From the NCBI GenBank assembly GCA_905182995.1, contig CAJJDP010000083.1:5515-69514 (forward strand): DNA of 64,000 nt. Reading direction: 5' to 3'. How positions within the stretch are numbered: position 1 is the first letter of the stretch; every line of letters begins with the position of its first letter. Positions 24,909 through 36,639 of this stretch are shown in pieces. The DNA is from Paramecium octaurelia (Eukaryota > Ciliophora > Oligohymenophorea > Peniculida > Parameciidae). Made by a program: the position numbers and the translations under genes. The notes below the pieces were generated by a model. The model saw nothing but the letters and a program-made list of their open reading frames with translations. It had not been told where the DNA came from and ran no database searches.

Positions 24909-26235
24909 CTCTTTTTGATTTATAAAATCTAGCCAAAGTCTATTAGAAGAACTATTTTTTCATTCATTTTAATTTACATCATTATATATTATAAATTACT
25001 TGCATATAAATTTCATATTTATAACTCAAATGATTTTTGGATTTAAAATATAGACATATTTATTCCTCCGAACAATAGAAAAATTACAAAAAAAATTTAG
25101 ATTTTTTGTTCAAAATCATTCATTAACTATTACATTTGTAAACTTTGAAAGTTTTCAGAGAGTTAAATCTTAAATTATGTAATTAATTACATTAAAGTAT
25201 TATATAATATAAAATGCTAGCATATTCTTACTTAAACTCAGAGTTGATCAAAGATTTTTTAGAAGGCAATGATGGTGATTTTATGGTGGGTTATTCATGT
25301 CAATTTAGAAAATTTAAAAATTTGCTAATAAAAACTACATAAAGAAAATAAGTAAATAACAAAATAAGTAATTAATATTTAAAAAATTAAATTTTTTTTA
25401 AATTTATAAGGTCAGAAAATAATTTGTGGTGATTTTCTTCTTAAATTGTAATTTTTAAAGTTATTATCATAAACTTCTTTTAGAATAAGTATATTTTACA
25501 TTCCTTGATATTTTATAATTGACATGCAAATTTAAGCAGAGTTCATTATGGCGATACTAAAAAAAGAAAATTCAATATTTATTTATTTAATACGGAAAAT
25601 ATGACATCCTGGCATGATACAAACATAAGATGGTTTGTGCTAGTGCTTATTGGCATTTACCCACTTGTAGTATTCCTCGTAGGTGAATTTCCAGCATTGC
25701 TAGGAGAATAGATAAAATAACACTTTCAAATCACTTAAAAGGAAGTCAATTATCTATTATCAATAAGAGCATTTCCAAATATGATAATGTCATTAATTGG
25801 CGGTTTGATTATTGACACTTTTGGAGTCGGACGCTCATACACCTTATTTGGAGCAGTTATAATTTTTGGTTAATGTAAAAATTTATATTAAAGGAAAGTC
25901 TTATGCTTTATTTCAGTAATTAGTGATAATTTTGCAATTATGGTAGTTGGCCGATTAGTATTTGGGTTGTTTGATGATAGCGGATTTGTGGCTGAAAGTT
26001 ACTATATCAATAAGTGGTTCAAAGGGAAGGAGAATTCTCTAGCTTTTGGGTACTATTTTAATTTATTAAAGCATCGACACAGGTCTTTGTAGAATAGGAT
26101 CAATAACTGGTGCAATTATTTATCCATATATATACATGTCCTAAGATAGCGACTTATCTAAATGCTTGTTAATGTGTCTTTACATCTCTATATTGAGTTT
26201 TGTTTTAATAATTATTTTAACTCGAATTGACAAGT
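24909..26235 (+). repeat. 1327-bp exact duplication, copy 2 (assembly junction)
   Basis: Second copy of 23581-24907, continuing into the unique remainder of the transporter gene at 26236. Confidence 0.95.
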
Positions 26236-27015
26236 GCAGCGATTAAAGAGATAAAATAACAGATTAAAAGTTGGAAAGTGTTGATCTTAGATAAATTAAG
26301 AACTTCAGTTTAGAGTTTTATGTAGCCTTAATCAGTTGCGCCACAACTTATTCCATTTTCTTTATATTTGGTTATAATTGTGTTGAAATGTTTAAACTGT
26401 TGTAAGTATAATGTGATTACCTAGATATAAATTGGATTAAAGCACTGCAAATCTTCTATTTAGTATACCTCATTACATTTCAGCAGTGTTAACTGTCTTT
26501 GTAGGCCATTATGTAGATAGAAAAGGTAGAAATATCGAAATCTTGTTATTGGGTGGTTTTTGTTAAGTGCTTGCTGCTGCTTTATTCTATTTAATGCCAG
26601 AGTGTGATACTTATTGTGTAGCTTTGCCTGTAATAGGGAGTATTTTAATTGGTATTTTTTTTGGCACTTACTATGCTGTTATGTGGCCATATATTCCAAA
26701 AATTGTACCCTCAAACTTGGTTGGAACAGGATTTGGATTGACATATGCTTGTATTAACATAGGTATTCCTCTAAAACTATGATAGAAATTACAATATTTT
26801 CAATAATTATTTCTCATATTTTAGAAATAGAGAATTATGAAAATTATGCAAAAATGAATACCCTGTTATTATTTTTATCCTTTGTCGGCTTTCTCCCTCT
26901 ATTGTATCTATATAAATTTCATCGTACTAAATACCATTAAGGTAATGTCACTAAAGGAAATGAAAAAGAATCAGAATCTTAGATTGAATTGATTGATAGA
27001 ACAAAATCACTTTGA
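25601..27015 (+). CDS. MFSD1-like major facilitator transporter
   Basis: Five introns of 24, 22, 23, 21 and 23 nt leave 434 codons (433 aa). The protein has about twelve hydrophobic segments. Family signatures are the loop 2-3 motif GLIIDTFGVGRSYTLFG, the segment ESYYINKWFKGKENSLAFG followed by RIGSITGAIIYP (the WFKGKE...AFG...R-G-S pattern of the MFSD1/lysosomal dipeptide exporter group), and VGHYVDRKGRN between helices 8 and 9. The C-terminal tail is short and charged. In animals MFSD1 exports dipeptides from lysosomes; here the substrate is an inference. The hydrophobic N-terminus starts soon after the ATG, with no long cytosolic head. The 5' part is repeated at 24273-24907. Confidence 0.85.
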
Positions 27016-27970
27016 AGTAAAATTGATCTCAATTAATGTGTATATAAATTATTATTAAATATTCTGTCCAAATGAGCAAATATTTATATTCTATCCAATC
27101 AAATATCTTTTCTTCATAATATATGGCTAAATGGAGCTCTTACTTTCTGGGATGCTTAAGTTGATGCAAGTGCATCGGTTCATCGTGTTAATAAGGGCAT
27201 TTAATGGAAAATTAATGTTGAAATATTTTTCAAAGAAATGGAGTTTTTTTTAATTAAAACATATCATAAATATCCCATAAAAATTCCCAAAATCGATTTG
27301 AATATTACAAACTCCAATAGAAAGAAAACATATAGTGATGAAATTCATGAAAAATTATGTTATTTTTATGAAATTATGAAATGGAGTCTTTGATTTAGAG
27401 TCATTATTATAAAAAACTTGAAGTCACTCGTTGTAAAGATTGAAATTATTATCTTAACAGCATAATTAAAGAAAGAAATTAAAATAAAAATTGAAGAAAC
27501 TAACTTTCGAATAGCAATTCAAAAAGATATGAAAAAATAATGAACAATTAACTGCATAATTGTAATAATAATTCATATTTCAATATTTTATTTAAACAAT
27601 ACAAAAAAAGCCAAAATAAAAATTAATCATAAATTATATTTTATATCTTATTTTTTTAATTTTCTATTCAATTTTATTCACCTATTAATTTAACGTGAGT
27701 AATACATATCAAATTTTTAGTTTCATTTACTGTATATTTAAAGCCTCATTTGTAATCATAATGTTAATAAATTTTTTCAATCTATTACTAGGAATCTCGA
27801 CCTTTATCACTAACTCATTAAATTCGTTAAAAAGCCACCAGAGGAGCGTACTTCAACCATTAAATTTCTATAATTAACTAAAAAAAGAAAATATTAATTA
27901 TTAAGTTTAAAAGTTGAATTCTAATATAATAAGGTAAGTATGGTTCGCTTTCAAAAGCAAAATTTAAAAA
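27016..27970 (+). pseudogene. Decayed gene fragment (about 27065-27541) in spacer
   Basis: One forward frame from about 27075 reads ALTFWDAQVDASASVHRV and IPKIDLNITNSNRKKTYSDE up to TGA near 27390; the same frame continues after that stop with LKKEIKIKIEETNFRIAIQK to a second TGA near 27540. No start codon or start-side exon is visible. A single in-frame stop in otherwise coding-like sequence suggests a recent pseudogene. The family is not recognised. The rest, to 27970, is A+T-rich spacer. Confidence 0.4.
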
Positions 27971-28279
27971 TTTTTTATCAAAAAATTAAGATTAATCAAT
28001 GATTCTTTTCTCAAAAAGATACAATTGCTTTCTAAGAGAGGAAGATGTGTATGAATTCATTTTTGAATGGATGAGTTGCTATAAAAAATATAGCATGTTT
28101 GTCAGATCCTAACACATTTTTTTCCTAATCATTCTTTTCAAATGATAATAATTTTTGATATGTATAATATTAATTACATAAAATTGATAAATTTGAGAAT
28201 TTGGAAAATATACGTGGAGAAATTTAGATATTTAAATTCTTGATAAAGAAGTTAAAGAATTATTATATAAATTGAATCG

Positions 28280-29179
28280 ATGTTGAATTAATTTCAAATT
28301 GAATATTAAGAGTTGCATGTTACAAACGAGAGTATATATACTTTGGCAGTGAATAATAATCTATAATTACTTGCCTTTGGTGGAAAAACAGAGACGATTT
28401 AAATTTTTGATCTTACTAATGAGTCAATACATTAAATTTTAGAAAAAACCCACAAATTACCAGTGCTTTGTTTGATTTTTTCAAAAAACAATAGATTATT
28501 TTAGTTTGGATTTGATCATTTTTTTGTAATATACTCCTACGCTAATAAGAAATTTGTCGAACCAGAGATAATAAAAACTCCAAATATCATGCATAGATTC
28601 GCAATTTTAACTAATAATGACGAGAGTGTTATTTCTATTGGAGATACAAATGTGATTAGCATCTATTAGATTTCTAGTAGATAATTATAATCAGTTATCC
28701 TTCCTGATTATAACAAATTAACATGCATTACTACAAATCTTGAAAAAAAAATAGCAATTGTCTCAGGGATTCGATCACTTTTCTTCTTAAACATAAACTC
28801 ATAGAGAATTATTTTCAAAAACTAAATCAGTTCCTCTTTTTATGTAAAGCTGTCAAATAATAATTATTTATTTGCTGAGGGTCATAGAAATAATATCAAT
28901 ATTACATCATTGAGAAATAAAAAATTGATAAGAAAACAATCTGGGAACTAGAATTTTTGTGCATTAATTATAAGATTCACAAATGATGATAAATTTCTTT
29001 TAGCAGGAAGCATGGACTATTCAATTACAATATATAACGTCATTTAAGGAGGATTTAATACTTATGAGAATCATGAAAGCTATATTTTCAGCCTAGAATT
29101 TTAGGATGAAGAAGAAAAGGTGTTTTATACTGGTTCGAAAGATTTTCGTATTGGAAAATGGGTGAAGAAGGACAATTGA
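28280..29179 (+). CDS. WD40/beta-propeller protein (5' end uncertain)
   Basis: An uninterrupted frame of 299 aa from the ATG at 28280 to TGA 29177-29179. Repeated propeller strands can be seen: YTLAVNNLQLLAFGGKTETI, QIFDLTNESI, SVISIGDTNVISIYQ, FCALIIRFTNDDKFLLAGSM followed by DYSITIYNV, and FYTGSKDFRIGKWV at the C-terminus. The blades are divergent, with only four or five recognisable, so an N-terminal exon is probably missing. Coding-like sequence at 28001-28150 (YNCFLREEDVYEFIFEWM) may belong to it, but I could not connect it by a proper intron. Likely a scaffold protein of unknown role. Confidence 0.75.
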
Positions 29180-30015
29180 TAATATTTGTTATTAAAATAG
29201 TAAAAATTATTCTATCCGAAATATTGATCTAGGCAGTTTAATCTTCAAAAGAGAGTGATTACCTATTTTCAAGTTTTTGAAACTAAACTTTATTTCAAAA
29301 GATTAATAGTGTTGAATTTGTATTCTTAATTCAATTTTATTTATTGATAACCAATAAAAATTGTAATTTTATACAATCTTACTTCATAAAACATTTCTCT
29401 TGATTTAATCTAAGTTTTTATTAAAATGTATTTTTACGCTTACATTATTATTTTTCTCAGTAAAATTATAAATTCATTGAATTGATTTGAAAGTGTTTTC
29501 CTTAAGTTATATAAATAATGATTAACATCCTTATTAATCATCTTTATAGATTTTGAAATGAACAAAACTTGAATTAAAAACATTTCTTTAGTAGTTATAA
29601 TCACAATGAGCAATCCAAAATAAAATGGTGATCATTTTATCTAAATCAGACAAAAAAAAAGAGAACATTTTATTTCAAGTAAGAACTCTTGATATCTTTA
29701 GAATTAATTACATCTTTTCTCTTATTTTGTCGAGTTAATGGGTAAATGATAATCAAATTGTATTTGAACCTTTCGAGTTGAATTACTATCCGTTTCAATG
29801 AAAAATAAATAACATACTTATTCATAGATCAAAATATTTTTAACTGTAATCAAAAAAAACAAAATCCATTTTATTGAGTGGGCATAAGAATTATCTAAAA
29901 GTAACGTTTTCTGCATCTAACTGGAATTATTATAAATATCTAATTGTTGAAGAATATTTCTCCAGGTACTACATTTATTTAAGTAAAACTTTATATTATA
30001 TTTAAATATTATTTA
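29180..30015. other. Spacer with a short orphan ORF
   Basis: Mostly A+T-rich. At 29608 an ATG begins MSNPKQNGDHFIQIRQKKRE, faintly like the basic importin-beta-binding segment of importin-alpha, but the frame ends after 28 codons and no armadillo repeats follow. Probably a relic or chance. Confidence 0.35.
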
Positions 30016-31469
30016 ATGATGAATTCATATTTAATGTGTACATTTGAAGGTCATGAAAATGAATAAATAATCGGGTTTTGTGTAAATGAAAGTTGTACTT
30101 AAATTCCATAATTTTGTTTGCAATGTTTAAAAGAGAGACACAAAAGTCATGTCGATGATTGCAAAAATTTCCAATAATATCAGGAGATTGCTATAAAGTC
30201 ATTAAAACAATAACAACAAGAACTAGATGAATTAGAAAAAGTTTATAATTAAATTAATAAAGCATATAAATAATATAGCTAAATATTAGTGAATGAAATC
30301 TCTAAAATAACAAAATTAATAGAGATGTTCGCTCAAAGATAATATTATGATATCAAGTCTCTAATATCTACCCAAAATTACTCATAAAAAAGTTTCATAC
30401 TTAAAACTTAATGTATGTGTTAAAAATATTTTTAGAGAACTTTTTATCATTTATTTAAACTATTGAAAACGCTATTAAAGGAGTGAAAAAGCCAAATCTC
30501 AGTCAAGAATTTGTATAATAACCCATAAAATACGAGAATGATAAAGTATAAGCTTAAGACTTATTTAAATAAGGTTAAAATAGTTTTCATTAATTAGGCA
30601 TGAAACTATGGGAGTAATAAGCGTTTTCTGAAGCGTTAAATTTTTTCAACGAGTCAATCAAATATGATGCATCCAATGATGATGTTTATAGATGGATAGG
30701 TTGAAAATTATTGTTAATTAATCAGGTCGCACATTAATCAAATTAGGAAGAGTAAATGAAGCACTAAATGTATGCGATATTGCAATTTCAATTAATCCTT
30801 AAAATGATTTAGCATATACTACAAAGGGTATTATTAATCAAAAATATAGCTTCTGCGCTATTCGAATAAAGGCGCTATGATGATGTCATAATTTGGTGTG
30901 ATAAAGGTCTTAAAATAAACCCATAAAATGATGCTGCATTTGTAAACAAAGGTTTGTTCAACATTATTTATATTTTATTTTTAGGACTTGCATTAGGGCG
31001 TTTATACAGATATCAAGAGGAACTAATGTGCTATGATAAATCAATAGAGATAAATAGAAAGAATGAAACAGCTTACATAAACAAAGGTTATTTAGATTTA
31101 AATCAATAGGTTGTGCCTTAAATCGTTAAAAATAATATTAAGAAGCAATATAGTGTAGTGATGAGCTTCTTAGGATAAATTCATAGCTTCATCAAGCTTA
31201 TTCCATAAAAGGTATATTTCAATTGTATAAGGGATTGCATTATATGAATTATCATAATATAAGGAAGCCGTTAAATAATTTGACAAAGCATATTAGATTT
31301 CAAAATTGGTTGAGTATCTAGTGCTTAAAGGTAAATATTAATTTAAAATTTAGCTGACTCATTATTTTATTCAGGTTAAAGGAGATAATCTAAATAATTG
31401 TATATCGAAGCTAAGAATAAAGGGTATCAAGACATAGAATATCTCGAGAGGAAAATAAGTGAAATTTGA
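30016..31469 (+). CDS. B-box-like zinc finger, coiled-coil and TPR protein
   Basis: Seven introns (23, 26, 22, 33, 23, 20 and 44 nt) leave 421 codons. Residues 1-55 form a B-box-like zinc site: GHENEQIIGFCVNESC, then FCLQCLKERHKSHVDDC (Cys/His spacing C-x4-C...C-x2-C...H-x2-H). About 56-140 is a Gln/Lys/Glu coiled coil. From about 190 to 400 there are four to five TPR-type helix pairs, for example AFSEALNFFNESIKYDASND, AYTTK, INPQNDAAFVNKG and YQEELMCYDKSIEINRKNET. Several introns interrupt the codon for Gly at the end of a repeat, a pattern suggesting repeat duplication with its intron. The combination is common in ciliate proteins of unknown function and suggests a scaffold. The 3' exons recur at 32203-32813 because of the assembly duplication. 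Confidence 0.85.
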
Positions 31470-32201
31470 ACTTATGTTTAGTATTTTAATTTAGATCATA
31501 TTTTAATTGTAAGAAAGCAATTCTTCAATAAGTATAATTTTATTACAACAATCACCCTTGAAAATTTATTAAATTTTTTTTAATTTGAAAAAATCAGGGA
31601 TGCTCAAATATAAATTGGTGTTTAATTCTCTCTATGATTATATCAATAGCTATGAAATGATTTGAGCAAATTATTTTAATGAACATAAGACTGTGTTAGG
31701 TAAGTTATCAAGAAATAAAATATGGATAAGTATCAACCATAATATAGCACACTATGATTGCATATCTAGCATATATTTTGAAATGTTTTCTTTTTCCTTA
31801 ATCACGAATAATTTATAATTTAAAAAGAATCCCTAGTTAAACCTGAAATCCTCTAAAGTATTTATAAGACAAATTTCGATAGGATATAATTGAGAAGTGG
31901 AGCGTAAATCATAAATTTTGGTTAATATAATTCATTATTTTATAATTATTTTCAATTTTTCTCTTATTCTTATTATTATTATTATTATTCTTCTTATCCT
32001 TATGCTTCTTCTTTCTGACATTGACATTTGACTTTACAATTTTCTAATCCGCAATCACAAAAGAACTCATTTTCAATTCCTTTAACTTTGAGGTTGTGTC
32101 CAACGTGGCACTTTTTTGCACATTAAACACAAACTCCCAGGTATTTACCTTCCATATCCTCACCTTTTTCTATGCCATTTTTGATGTAGCCTTCAACATC
32201 C
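30859..32201 (+). repeat. 1343-bp exact duplication, copy 1 (assembly junction)
   Basis: Identical to 32203-33545, with a single N at 32202. It contains the 3' exons of the B-box/TPR gene and the 3' end of the tubulin-UBR gene (31952-32201, minus strand). Confidence 0.95.
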
Positions 32202-32202
32202 N

Positions 32203-33545
32203 TATTCGAATAAAGGCGCTATGATGATGTCATAATTTGGTGTGATAAAGGTCTTAAAATAAACCCATAAAATGATGCTGCATTTGTAAACAAAGGTTTG
32301 TTCAACATTATTTATATTTTATTTTTAGGACTTGCATTAGGGCGTTTATACAGATATCAAGAGGAACTAATGTGCTATGATAAATCAATAGAGATAAATA
32401 GAAAGAATGAAACAGCTTACATAAACAAAGGTTATTTAGATTTAAATCAATAGGTTGTGCCTTAAATCGTTAAAAATAATATTAAGAAGCAATATAGTGT
32501 AGTGATGAGCTTCTTAGGATAAATTCATAGCTTCATCAAGCTTATTCCATAAAAGGTATATTTCAATTGTATAAGGGATTGCATTATATGAATTATCATA
32601 ATATAAGGAAGCCGTTAAATAATTTGACAAAGCATATTAGATTTCAAAATTGGTTGAGTATCTAGTGCTTAAAGGTAAATATTAATTTAAAATTTAGCTG
32701 ACTCATTATTTTATTCAGGTTAAAGGAGATAATCTAAATAATTGTATATCGAAGCTAAGAATAAAGGGTATCAAGACATAGAATATCTCGAGAGGAAAAT
32801 AAGTGAAATTTGAACTTATGTTTAGTATTTTAATTTAGATCATATTTTAATTGTAAGAAAGCAATTCTTCAATAAGTATAATTTTATTACAACAATCACC
32901 CTTGAAAATTTATTAAATTTTTTTTAATTTGAAAAAATCAGGGATGCTCAAATATAAATTGGTGTTTAATTCTCTCTATGATTATATCAATAGCTATGAA
33001 ATGATTTGAGCAAATTATTTTAATGAACATAAGACTGTGTTAGGTAAGTTATCAAGAAATAAAATATGGATAAGTATCAACCATAATATAGCACACTATG
33101 ATTGCATATCTAGCATATATTTTGAAATGTTTTCTTTTTCCTTAATCACGAATAATTTATAATTTAAAAAGAATCCCTAGTTAAACCTGAAATCCTCTAA
33201 AGTATTTATAAGACAAATTTCGATAGGATATAATTGAGAAGTGGAGCGTAAATCATAAATTTTGGTTAATATAATTCATTATTTTATAATTATTTTCAAT
33301 TTTTCTCTTATTCTTATTATTATTATTATTATTCTTCTTATCCTTATGCTTCTTCTTTCTGACATTGACATTTGACTTTACAATTTTCTAATCCGCAATC
33401 ACAAAAGAACTCATTTTCAATTCCTTTAACTTTGAGGTTGTGTCCAACGTGGCACTTTTTTGCACATTAAACACAAACTCCCAGGTATTTACCTTCCATA
33501 TCCTCACCTTTTTCTATGCCATTTTTGATGTAGCCTTCAACATCC
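32203..33545 (+). repeat. 1343-bp exact duplication, copy 2 (assembly junction)
   Basis: Second copy of 30859-32201. It starts inside an exon of the B-box/TPR gene (3' part to 32813) and runs into the complete tubulin-UBR gene. Collapsing the two copies leaves a simple convergent gene pair with about 480 bp of spacer. Confidence 0.95.
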
Positions 33546-34945
33546 AAACAATCACAAGTGTAAACAAATTACCTAATATAATCTGTTCCATGTTGAACTC
33601 TTGTACAATAATCCTTATCAGGATTTTCATAATTAGCCTCCTTATAATTTTTTAGAAAGGACTAAACTATCTCAAGTGCTTCTGAAATTTCTCCTTCTTC
33701 TCTTCCTTCTCCGACTAGCCAATGTACATGACTTCGTTTAGAATATTGCCTCCTGGCATTCCTTTTAATTCTAAATAAGGGAGTTTCAATAGCAGAAGAA
33801 TTGGCAATCATACAAACAGCCTTGTTTGATCTACCTTACTCACTATATGGGAATGGAACAGGTGCCTTATCACTAATGGCAATTTGATATGTAGGAACAG
33901 CAAATTCTGCAAATTTTATATTAGGAGATTGCTTAATAGATTCTACTACTCCTTTAACTTCACCCCAAGGACAATCTCCCCTGAAAAACAGATTGGCAGC
34001 CAAATATTTGACATTTTTGTGATCGCAATTAATGAATGAACTTCTTTCATCGAATAATGAGTTTGTAATCTATTGCAAATTAGTTAATTCTGTATTTTGT
34101 TTATCAATGTTAATGAAAGGAGCATATGATGCATGTAGAAATTAGAAATCAGGATCTGGGACAACATTCATTCTCATTTCAATTAAATCAACGAATTTTG
34201 ATCCATTAAACCTAGAAGATTAGGTAACTGATGATATTAATTAGGCTATCATTCTGTTAATTGTTGAAAAATTTGGATTGTCTATATCTAATTATTGGTT
34301 GGCCACCTTATATAAAGCTTAATTTTCTAACATTATGGACATATCAGCTTTTTCCTTGAGGTATTTGAGTGTCAATATTGAGTTATATGGTTCTAGTAAT
34401 GAGGATTGTAAAGAATGATTCGAGGATAGCACTGACACAGTTGCCTTGGTCACCTTTTCTAAGTCACTTGAGAGCAGATCCAAAATTTTAGATGTAAAAC
34501 CTCCACCGAATCCTCCTCCAATTGAATGGTAAAGCATAATTCCTTAAAGGCCATCACAACTCTCAACTTGTTTTCTTATTTTATCAGCTATTTTTTCTTC
34601 ACCTTCTTTATTCATAATTGTTCCAAAGCTTCTTGCCCAACATCCTCCTGATTCCACTTGGCATTAATGTATATAGGAACGATTAAATAATCCTCTACTT
34701 GGTCCATTTTTTATGGCATTTATCGTGGTTGGATCCTCATCAAAGAAAATAGCTCTTGGAACGTATCTCCCATATTACGATAATGAAAAGAGCGAATCAA
34801 TATTAGAATTTAGACCTTCTAATATTCGATCTGTTGGAACAGTCCCATCAGGTTGAATACTATGTTCTAAACAGAATAACTCCCAAAGGGAATTTCCTAT
34901 TTAAAGACCAGCTTGACCAATATGTAAAGAAATGATTTCTCTCAT
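33296..34945 (-). CDS. Divergent alpha-tubulin fused to a C-terminal UBR box
   Basis: One uninterrupted frame of 549 aa. Residues 1 to about 440 align by eye with alpha-tubulin along the whole length: [52 protein letters not shown] (the GTP-binding loop, normally GGGTGSG), LLEPYNSIL, and [14 protein letters not shown], which keeps the alpha-type Glu that drives GTP hydrolysis at the dimer interface. The acidic tubulin tail is replaced: from about 445 a cysteine/histidine domain follows, [18 protein letters not shown]...[16 protein letters not shown]...FFCDCG...C, matching the UBR-box pattern, especially the UBR7 type. The last residues are a Gln tract encoded by consecutive TAA codons. UBR boxes bind N-degron or N-terminal ligands; the role on a tubulin is unknown. 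The loop substitution (Thr to Phe) may alter nucleotide binding. Confidence 0.88.
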
Positions 34946-34979
34946 TATAATAAATATTAATATAAATTATTTAAAGCAT

Positions 34980-35150
34980 ACCTTCAACTCTTCCATTCAT
35001 GATTCCCTGATTTTAAGGGGGTTCAGAATTTTCTATCATTAAATATTTCTGTAACTGTTGTTGGGCAATGAAATTTTTTTTATACTTTGATATAATTATT
35101 CCATTGGGATTAATCAATATAATACATTCAGCAATAATAATTTCTCTCAT
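34980..35150 (-). CDS. Short hypothetical ORF upstream of the tubulin-UBR gene
   Basis: On the minus strand an ATG at 35150 begins MREIIIAECIILINPNGIII, about 56 coding-like residues ending near NQGIMNGRVEG just before the tubulin start at 34945. No stop falls before the tubulin ATG and the frame differs from it. A GT follows the last Gly codon, but no acceptor links it to the tubulin frame. It could be a small gene, a relic or a leader ORF. The family is not recognised. Confidence 0.25.
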
Positions 35151-35297
35151 TTGAGGCTTAAATTGTATTAAATGGAATTCTTTATCATATTTCTATATAT
35201 TATCTTCACGTGTGCTGATCACAGAGAATTAGATGGAGAATGGTTACACAATGTCAGATGACAGATCGTTTTTATAAATTTAAATAAAATAAAACGA

Positions 35298-36639
35298 TCA
35301 ATATTTTTATACATGAGCTTCTGTTGAATTTTTTTCTACATATTACACATTGTCTTTATTGTTCTTGTTTCTGATTTTATCAAATTTTCCTCTTTTTTGC
35401 AATTATTAACTATTTATTTAAAATCTTGATTCTAAAGGAACACTCTAAACATCCTAATTGCCTTCTTACTTTGTGTTTTGTTGAGTTTATTGGGAGATAG
35501 TAGTTGATTGCTATTATTAGTTAGAATAATTATTTTATTAATGTTGATATTTTTCATATGATTATTAGGGTTTTGTGAAACCTTATTTGTTACTATTATT
35601 ATTGGTGTATTGGTTCTATTAATATTGATTTTAATAAAATCCATTATTAAATTACCAATATTAAGGAGTTTATTAGAATTAATACCCTAATGTGTAGAGA
35701 ATATTTATTACCAACAAATGGCTGCTAATAATATTATTGATAAGGTTATTGATAATAATATTGTTGGCCATATTGAGACTAGTAAAACGGGCCTTAAGCT
35801 TTTCTGTTTGTTTTCTTCCTTTCATATGAGGCAACAGAAAAAGAGAATGGAATAGTTTCAAAGACTTATGACAATTCCTAAAACTTTTTCTCAAATCTTA
35901 TATTATTTGTTCTTTCCTATCTACTTTCAAACTTAAATTATTAAATTGCAAATACTTCCAATTTATCCAATTGAGGAAATTCTTCGAATAAACTTTTATT
36001 AGTTTTTTCTGCTTGGAAGATTTTTGCCATTTTAATGCCATTATCTACTGTCAGTTCAGTGCAATCTATAAGATCATAGACAGATTTTAAAGTTTCTTCA
36101 CTGCCTTCTAATTTTTAGATTTATTTAATTTCATCAAATAGTTTAAATGGCAAATCTTTGACATAAAGCTGAGACAAATAACAATAACTAATACCCATTG
36201 AATCTGAAATGTCCCAAACCATTTATTCTCAATTAACCAATATTTAAAATGGGTTTTTGCATTAAATTCAGATGTTAATTTAGCCATCCCACTAAAACAC
36301 ATACTGTTTATTTCTGTAAAGAATAAATAAACATCTTCCTTTTTATTCTTGAATGCCTCGTCTAATCTTTCGTTTTTGCGAGAAGAGCTTTCGTAAATAT
36401 ATGCTTTACCTTGTCCAAATACCGTATTTCATGGCTCGATGAACATTATCTTCTCCTTGGGTTCTTATAATAAAGAATCTGCAGTCCTTTAAATTATTAA
36501 AATTGTGATCAATATTGATATTTGCTAAGGGAGGGAACTTGCTTCTGATTGAATCTATATTGTCATAGTTTTCTAAGGACACGAAAGGCGGCTATGAGTA
36601 AATTTTTTTTTTATATACTTGGTCACTTGTTGCTTGCAT
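35298..36639 (-). CDS. YTH-domain RNA-binding protein (m6A reader)
   Basis: Three introns (22, 26 and 25 nt) leave 423 codons (422 aa). The YTH domain spans about 50-190: CRFFIIRTQGEDNVHRAMKY followed by GIWTR, the segment ERLDEAFKNKKEDVYLFF, SGMAKLTSEF, and NKWFGTFQIQW-LYVKDLPF. The aromatic-cage tryptophans of GIW and NKWFG are both present, so m6A binding is expected from the family. The C-terminal third is a Gln/Asn/Tyr-rich low-complexity region (YGQQYYYQQPYQQYY and a long continuation after intron 3), reminiscent of YTHDF proteins but placed after the domain instead of before it. Most Gln codons there are TAA. The start ATG at 36639 gives MQATSDQVYKKKIYSQ. Likely a cytoplasmic or nuclear mRNA regulator. 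Confidence 0.9.

Noticed and set aside
29608-29691. Basic N-terminal segment resembling an importin-beta-binding domain
   Set aside because: Ends after 28 codons, and no armadillo repeats follow in any frame.
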